In this document: positions 60,633 through 64,000 of the stretch, in pieces
How positions within the stretch are numbered: the stretch's first letter is position 1
Layout: each line of letters opens with the position of its first letter
Source: Mucilaginibacter mallensis
GTDB taxonomy: Bacteria > Bacteroidota > Bacteroidia > Sphingobacteriales > Sphingobacteriaceae
DNA length: 64,000 bases
Direction of reading: 5' to 3'
Assembly: GCF_900105165.1 (NCBI RefSeq)
Contig: NZ_LT629740.1
Coordinates: 4,402,001-4,466,000, forward strand
Notes under the pieces: model-generated
Database searches by the model: none
What the model saw: the letters and a program-made list of their open reading frames with translations, nothing else
What the model was told of the DNA's origin: nothing
Translations under genes and position numbers: made by a program

Positions 60633-62348
60633 ATGACCTTTAACATCTTCCATAAAAAAACTTCACAAATAGCCTTATTGCTGCTTACAGGATTTCTTCC
60701 TCTAGGTTGTGTACAAGGGCAATTAACAAACACCAGCGGGCACGAATACCGTAATGGTATGGTTGTTTGTGCCTATCCTGATGCATCGCAGGCGGGGCTT
60801 ACCATATTACAAAAAGGCGGCAACGCTGTTGATGCCGCAGTAGCTGTACAATTCGCGCTGGCTGTAACTTTGCCTGAGGCCGGCAACATTGGTGGTGGCG
60901 GCTTTATGGTTTACCGTGGCGCTGATGGTCAAACCAACACGCTCGATTTCCGTGAAAAAGCACCCGCCATGGCCAGTACCAATATGTACCTTGATTCGGC
61001 AGGCAATGTAATACCTGATATGAGTCTTTACACCCACAAGGCATCAGGCGTGCCCGGCTCTGTTGATGGTATGGTAACCGCACATAAAAAATATGGCAAA
61101 CTAAGCTGGGCGGTACTGCTGCAGCCAGCTATTGACCTGGCAACCAATGGCTTTAAAATAACCAAACATTTGGCCAACGATCTTAACCGCAACCAGGCCA
61201 TATTTAAAAAGCTGAATCCGGGAAAGATATATTTGTTAAAGGATACACCATGGAAAGAAGGCGATGTATTAGCACAGCCTGACCTTGCCAAAACGCTGGA
61301 ACTGATCCGCGATAAAGGTCGTGATGGATTTTATGACGGCCCGGTTGCTGACGCGCTGGTAGCTGAAATGAAAAAAGGTGATGGGCTGATCTCAAAAGCC
61401 GATCTTACCAATTATCACGCTGTATGGCGTAACGCTATTACAGGTAATTATAAGGGCTATAAAATAATCACCATGCCGCCGCCATCAAGCGGGGGGATTG
61501 CGTTGCTGCAATTATTAAAATCAGTTGAAAAATACCCTATCCAAAAATGGGGACATAACCAGGACTCAACCGTGCAGGTTATGGTTGAGGCCGAACGCCG
61601 CGTATATGCCGACCGCTCCAAATACCTGGGCGACCCCGATTTTTATAAAGTACCTGTCGATAGCCTGCTAAACCCGGTTTATTTGAATGCCCGCATGAAA
61701 AGCCTGAACTGGAACGCCGCTACACCAAGCACCAGCATACAGCCTGGCGCATTTGTAGGCTACGAAAGCGACCAAACCACGCATTACAGCATTGTTGACC
61801 GTGATGGTAATGCGGTATCAATAACCACTACTTTGAATGACTCCTTCGGCTCAAAAATATTTGTGGCCGGTGCAGGCTTTTTGCTGAATAATGAGATGGA
61901 CGACTTTAGCTCGAAACCGGGTGTACCTAATATGTTCGGTCTGATTGGTGGCAAAGCTAACAGCATACAACCCGGCAAACGCATGCTATCGTCCATGACG
62001 CCTACCATTATTGAAAAAGATGGGCAATTATTCATGGTAGTAGGTACGCCGGGTGGTGCAACTATCATGACCTCGGTATTCCAAACCATATTGAATGTGA
62101 TAGATTTTGACCAGGATATGCAGCAAGCGGTAACATCAAAACGTTTTCACTCGCAATGGCTGCCCGATAATGTAGAGATCGAAGCCGGAGCTTTAGATAC
62201 GCTTACCAGGCAAAAACTGGAGAAAAAAGGATATAAAATAATTGATTACAGACCAATTGGCCGGGTTGATGCAATTTTAAAAACCAAATGGGGTTATTAT
62301 GATGGCGGCGCCGACCCACGTGGTGATGATACTAAACTGGGATGGTAA
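60633..62348 (+). CDS. ggt: Gamma-glutamyltransferase
   Basis: A 571-residue Ntn hydrolase. The signal peptide region has a Cys (FLPLGCVQGQ) that may be lipidated. Core marks: NAVDAAVAVQFALAVTLPEA, GNIGGGGFMVY, and the self-cleavage site with the catalytic Thr in DQTTHYSIVDRDGNAV, giving large and small subunits. Later NDSFGSKIFVAG and SMTPTI are conserved in the family. It hydrolyses or transfers the gamma-glutamyl bond of glutathione in the periplasm. Followed by a short-repeat spacer and a MarR gene. Confidence 0.95.
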   Translation: MTFNIFHKKTSQIALLLLTGFLPLGCVQGQLTNTSGHEYRNGMVVCAYPDASQAGLTILQKGGNAVDAAVAVQFALAVTLPEAGNIGGGGFMVYRGADGQTNTLDFREKAPAMASTNMYLDSAGNVIPDMSLYTHKASGVPGSVDGMVTAHKKYGKLSWAVLLQPAIDLATNGFKITKHLANDLNRNQAIFKKLNPGKIYLLKDTPWKEGDVLAQPDLAKTLELIRDKGRDGFYDGPVADALVAEMKKGDGLISKADLTNYHAVWRNAITGNYKGYKIITMPPPSSGGIALLQLLKSVEKYPIQKWGHNQDSTVQVMVEAERRVYADRSKYLGDPDFYKVPVDSLLNPVYLNARMKSLNWNAATPSTSIQPGAFVGYESDQTTHYSIVDRDGNAVSITTTLNDSFGSKIFVAGAGFLLNNEMDDFSSKPGVPNMFGLIGGKANSIQPGKRMLSSMTPTIIEKDGQLFMVVGTPGGATIMTSVFQTILNVIDFDQDMQQAVTSKRFHSQWLPDNVEIEAGALDTLTRQKLEKKGYKIIDYRPIGRVDAILKTKWGYYDGGADPRGDDTKLGW

Positions 62349-62349
62349 T

Positions 62350-62480
62350 TTGAGTTGGCAGTTCGCGGTGAGCAGTTTGCAGTTTACATAGTAAATTAGC
62401 ACACTGAGAACTGCCTACCGAAAATTGCCGACTAAGCAAGAAACTGCAAACTGCCTACTGAGAACTGCAAACTAAAAAAC
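62350..62480. repeat. Short-repeat mosaic, AACTGCAAACTGC family
   Basis: Repeated units such as GCAGTTTGCAGTTT, GAGAACTGCCTAC, GAAACTGCAAACTGCCTAC and TGAGAACTGCAAACT fill the whole spacer between ggt and the MarR gene. Same general style as 16099-16297 with different words. Confidence 0.75.
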
Positions 62481-62933
62481 ATGCGTAACACAATAAAGAG
62501 CCAGGAAACCATTGATTATTTTTTGAAAATAGTATGGCAAACTATGGCCAACAGGTATAACCAGATTGTAACCGAATTTGGCATTACACAATCTATAGGC
62601 TACCTGCTCATAAATATTGATGAAAATGAAGGCACTACGGTATCAAAAGCGGCATCATTACTGGGCCTTAAATCAACCAGCCTATCGCGTATGCTTAACC
62701 AGTTGGAGAAAACCGGCTTGATATACCGGGAGCTAAACCCGGGCGATAAACGTTCGGTAAAAATTTACTTAACCCCCCTTGGCAAAGAAAAAAGACACAT
62801 GGCCCGTGCCGTAGTAAAACAATTCAATAACTACCTCAACACGCATATCAACGACAGTGATAAGCAGTATTTAATAGAAATGCTGGAAAAAATAAACCAG
62901 TTAACCCTCAATTACAAGCCTGTAAAGCCCTAA
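62481..62933 (+). CDS. MarR family transcriptional regulator
   Basis: A 150-residue winged-helix protein: VSKAASLLGLKSTSLSRMLN is the recognition region, then LEKTGLIYRELNPGDKRSVK the wing with the DxR motif. Helices at both ends form the dimer. Targets are unknown; the FKBP lipoprotein genes directly downstream (about 120 bp) and ggt upstream are the candidates. Confidence 0.9.
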   Translation: MRNTIKSQETIDYFLKIVWQTMANRYNQIVTEFGITQSIGYLLINIDENEGTTVSKAASLLGLKSTSLSRMLNQLEKTGLIYRELNPGDKRSVKIYLTPLGKEKRHMARAVVKQFNNYLNTHINDSDKQYLIEMLEKINQLTLNYKPVKP

Positions 62934-63054
62934 AAAGTGCCCTCTGTAACAATAAAACACGCTTTAAAGTGTTAGGATAGCATATAAATTGTTAAAAAGT
63001 GTTAAGCTGCCGTTTTTGAATTATAAAAGAATAAATTTGCCTTTTGAAAATCAG

Positions 63055-63597
63055 ATGAACAGGGTATTATTAATTTTTGCGTTTTTTTCTGTTTGTTGCC
63101 TTATGGCATGTCAAAAATCAACAGAGTTTGGCAGCACACAATATAAGGCACAAGCTGCTATTGACGATGCAATATTGACCCAGTATATTAAAGACAACAA
63201 TTTAACAGACAGCGCAAAAAAAGTGAATGATACTTCTGGTGTGTATTATATAATAGAGGATCCCGGATCGGGAAACACATTATTTACCAATTCAACACAA
63301 GTAACCGTTGGCGATACTGGCAGAACGATAGTTAAAGGGCAAATAGGTAAGGGATCGCTATTTTACCAAACCCTGCAGTATCACCCAACCTATCCAATAG
63401 GATCGGTAATATTGGGCTGGCAACTGGGGATTCCAATGGGGTCAACCGGCGGGGAAGTGCGTTTGCTGATACCATCACGCTATGCATACGGCCCTGTTGC
63501 TCACCCTGAATTAAACCAGTACGATTTATCAAAAACCGGGTTACCTGCTAACTCGATACTCGATTTCCGAATAAGACTTTATGATGTAATTAATTAA
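63055..63597 (+). CDS. FKBP-type peptidyl-prolyl isomerase lipoprotein
   Basis: A 180-residue lipoprotein: start at ATG 63055 (MNRVLLIFAFFSVCCLMAC with lipobox CLMAC); a longer TTG frame has no signal peptide. C-terminal FKBP domain: PIGSVILGWQLGIPMGSTGG, VRLLIPSRYAYG and LPANSILDFRIRLYDV, which follows the FKBP consensus GW.xGl..M..G. The N-terminal part (about 25-80) is a helical spacer. Likely a periplasmic or surface foldase; similar proteins are gliding or secretion helpers in Bacteroidota. A second related gene follows after 4 bp. Confidence 0.88.
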   Translation: MNRVLLIFAFFSVCCLMACQKSTEFGSTQYKAQAAIDDAILTQYIKDNNLTDSAKKVNDTSGVYYIIEDPGSGNTLFTNSTQVTVGDTGRTIVKGQIGKGSLFYQTLQYHPTYPIGSVILGWQLGIPMGSTGGEVRLLIPSRYAYGPVAHPELNQYDLSKTGLPANSILDFRIRLYDVIN

Positions 63598-63601
63598 TTA
63601 A

Positions 63602-64000
63602 ATGAAACAAACACTTTTTACGCTTTTATTACTTTCTACAATAGGGCTGGTATCCTGCAAAAAAACGGGAACACAACCCAACATTAAGCAATATGACGAA
63701 ACTCAGATACAAAATTATATAAGCGCTAATGGCATATCAGGTATGGTAAAAGATACCGTAGGCCAGGATAGTACCGGTATATATTATAAAATACTTACCA
63801 GCCCTAAAACTGTTACTACAATTATAGGTGATACCAGCAAAATATCGTTTATATTCACACTAAAAAGCTTCGACGGAAAATATTCAAGTACTGATACTAT
63901 ACAAAATCATTACGATGGCTATGTAGGGCATATTACACTGGATGCTTTGCCACTTGGCCTCAGGCTGGCAATTCTTAATAATTTAAAATATCGCGGTTAT
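63602..64000 (+). CDS. FKBP-like lipoprotein, 3' end outside window
   Basis: Frame open from ATG 63602 to the window edge (133 codons). Lipoprotein signal LLLLSTIGLVSC, then a region like the previous gene (QIQNYISANGISGMVKDT, GIYYKILTSP) and the beginning of an FKBP domain (LDALPLGLRLAILNN). The FKBP part seen so far is less canonical than in its neighbour: the Trp of the consensus is missing and Leu stands in place of it. Tandem paralogue of the previous gene. Confidence 0.8.
   Translation, partial: MKQTLFTLLLLSTIGLVSCKKTGTQPNIKQYDETQIQNYISANGISGMVKDTVGQDSTGIYYKILTSPKTVTTIIGDTSKISFIFTLKSFDGKYSSTDTIQNHYDGYVGHITLDALPLGLRLAILNNLKYRGY

Overview
The window comes from a Bacteroidota chromosome, most likely family Sphingobacteriaceae and probably Mucilaginibacter or a close relative. 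The evidence is the gene order around rpoBC, the porin-pst operon, a Bacteroidota-type ornithine/glycine lipid synthase, TAnnTTTG-type -7 promoter boxes, moderate GC and many interspersed hairpin repeats. The genus is an inference from general familiarity, not from a search. No transposase, phage gene, CRISPR array or rRNA operon was seen.

Layout. (1) 1-4878, minus strand: the start of a surface-polysaccharide locus, read as export lipoprotein (wza-like), tyrosine autokinase (wzc-like) with a Tyr-Gly tail, flavin/2Fe-2S reductase, and rfbF cut by the window edge; this points to a CDP-dideoxyhexose. (2) 5040-20876, minus strand: the core information-processing block, read as rpsU, xerC, hpf, tRNA-Thr(TGT), Tyr, Gly, Thr(GGT), tuf, tRNA-Trp, secE, nusG, rplK, rplA, rplJ, rplL, rpoB, rpoC and a DUF3467 gene. 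(3) 20988-43433: housekeeping genes mixed with repeats: SWIM-finger protein, acyl-CoA dehydrogenase, acetyltransferase, RsmB-like methyltransferase / lipoprotein / guaA overlapping operon, Ada-like repair protein, dioxygenase, phosphoesterase, bifunctional acyltransferase, comEA-like gene with apt, MarC protein, amino acid permease, YceI, DUF2147 and a ROK regulator. (4) 44671-47199: an arsenic resistance operon (arsR, DUF6428 gene, arsC, ACR3 pump) with two visible operator-like sites. (5) 47851-54766: phosphate uptake (porin, pstS, pstC, pstA, pstB, phoU, and a divergent PhoU-like DUF47 gene) with 11-bp-spaced Pho-box-like repeats between the divergent units. (6) 54914-64000: HAD phosphatase, GH78 rhamnosidase, Crp-like regulator, gamma-glutamyltransferase, MarR regulator and tandem FKBP lipoproteins.

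The intergenic spaces are the unusual part. They hold several distinct repeat families: long perfect hairpins, a three-copy element of about 83 bp, CCCTCTTT mosaics, CTTTTGT-hairpin elements, low-complexity short-repeat mosaics and four covarying 18-20 nt palindromes. The best candidate for something undescribed is a 326-bp element at 23597-23922. It has 34-bp terminal inverted repeats (one mismatch) and possible 5-bp target duplications, and it encloses a 29-residue hydrophobic peptide gene with its own strong terminator.
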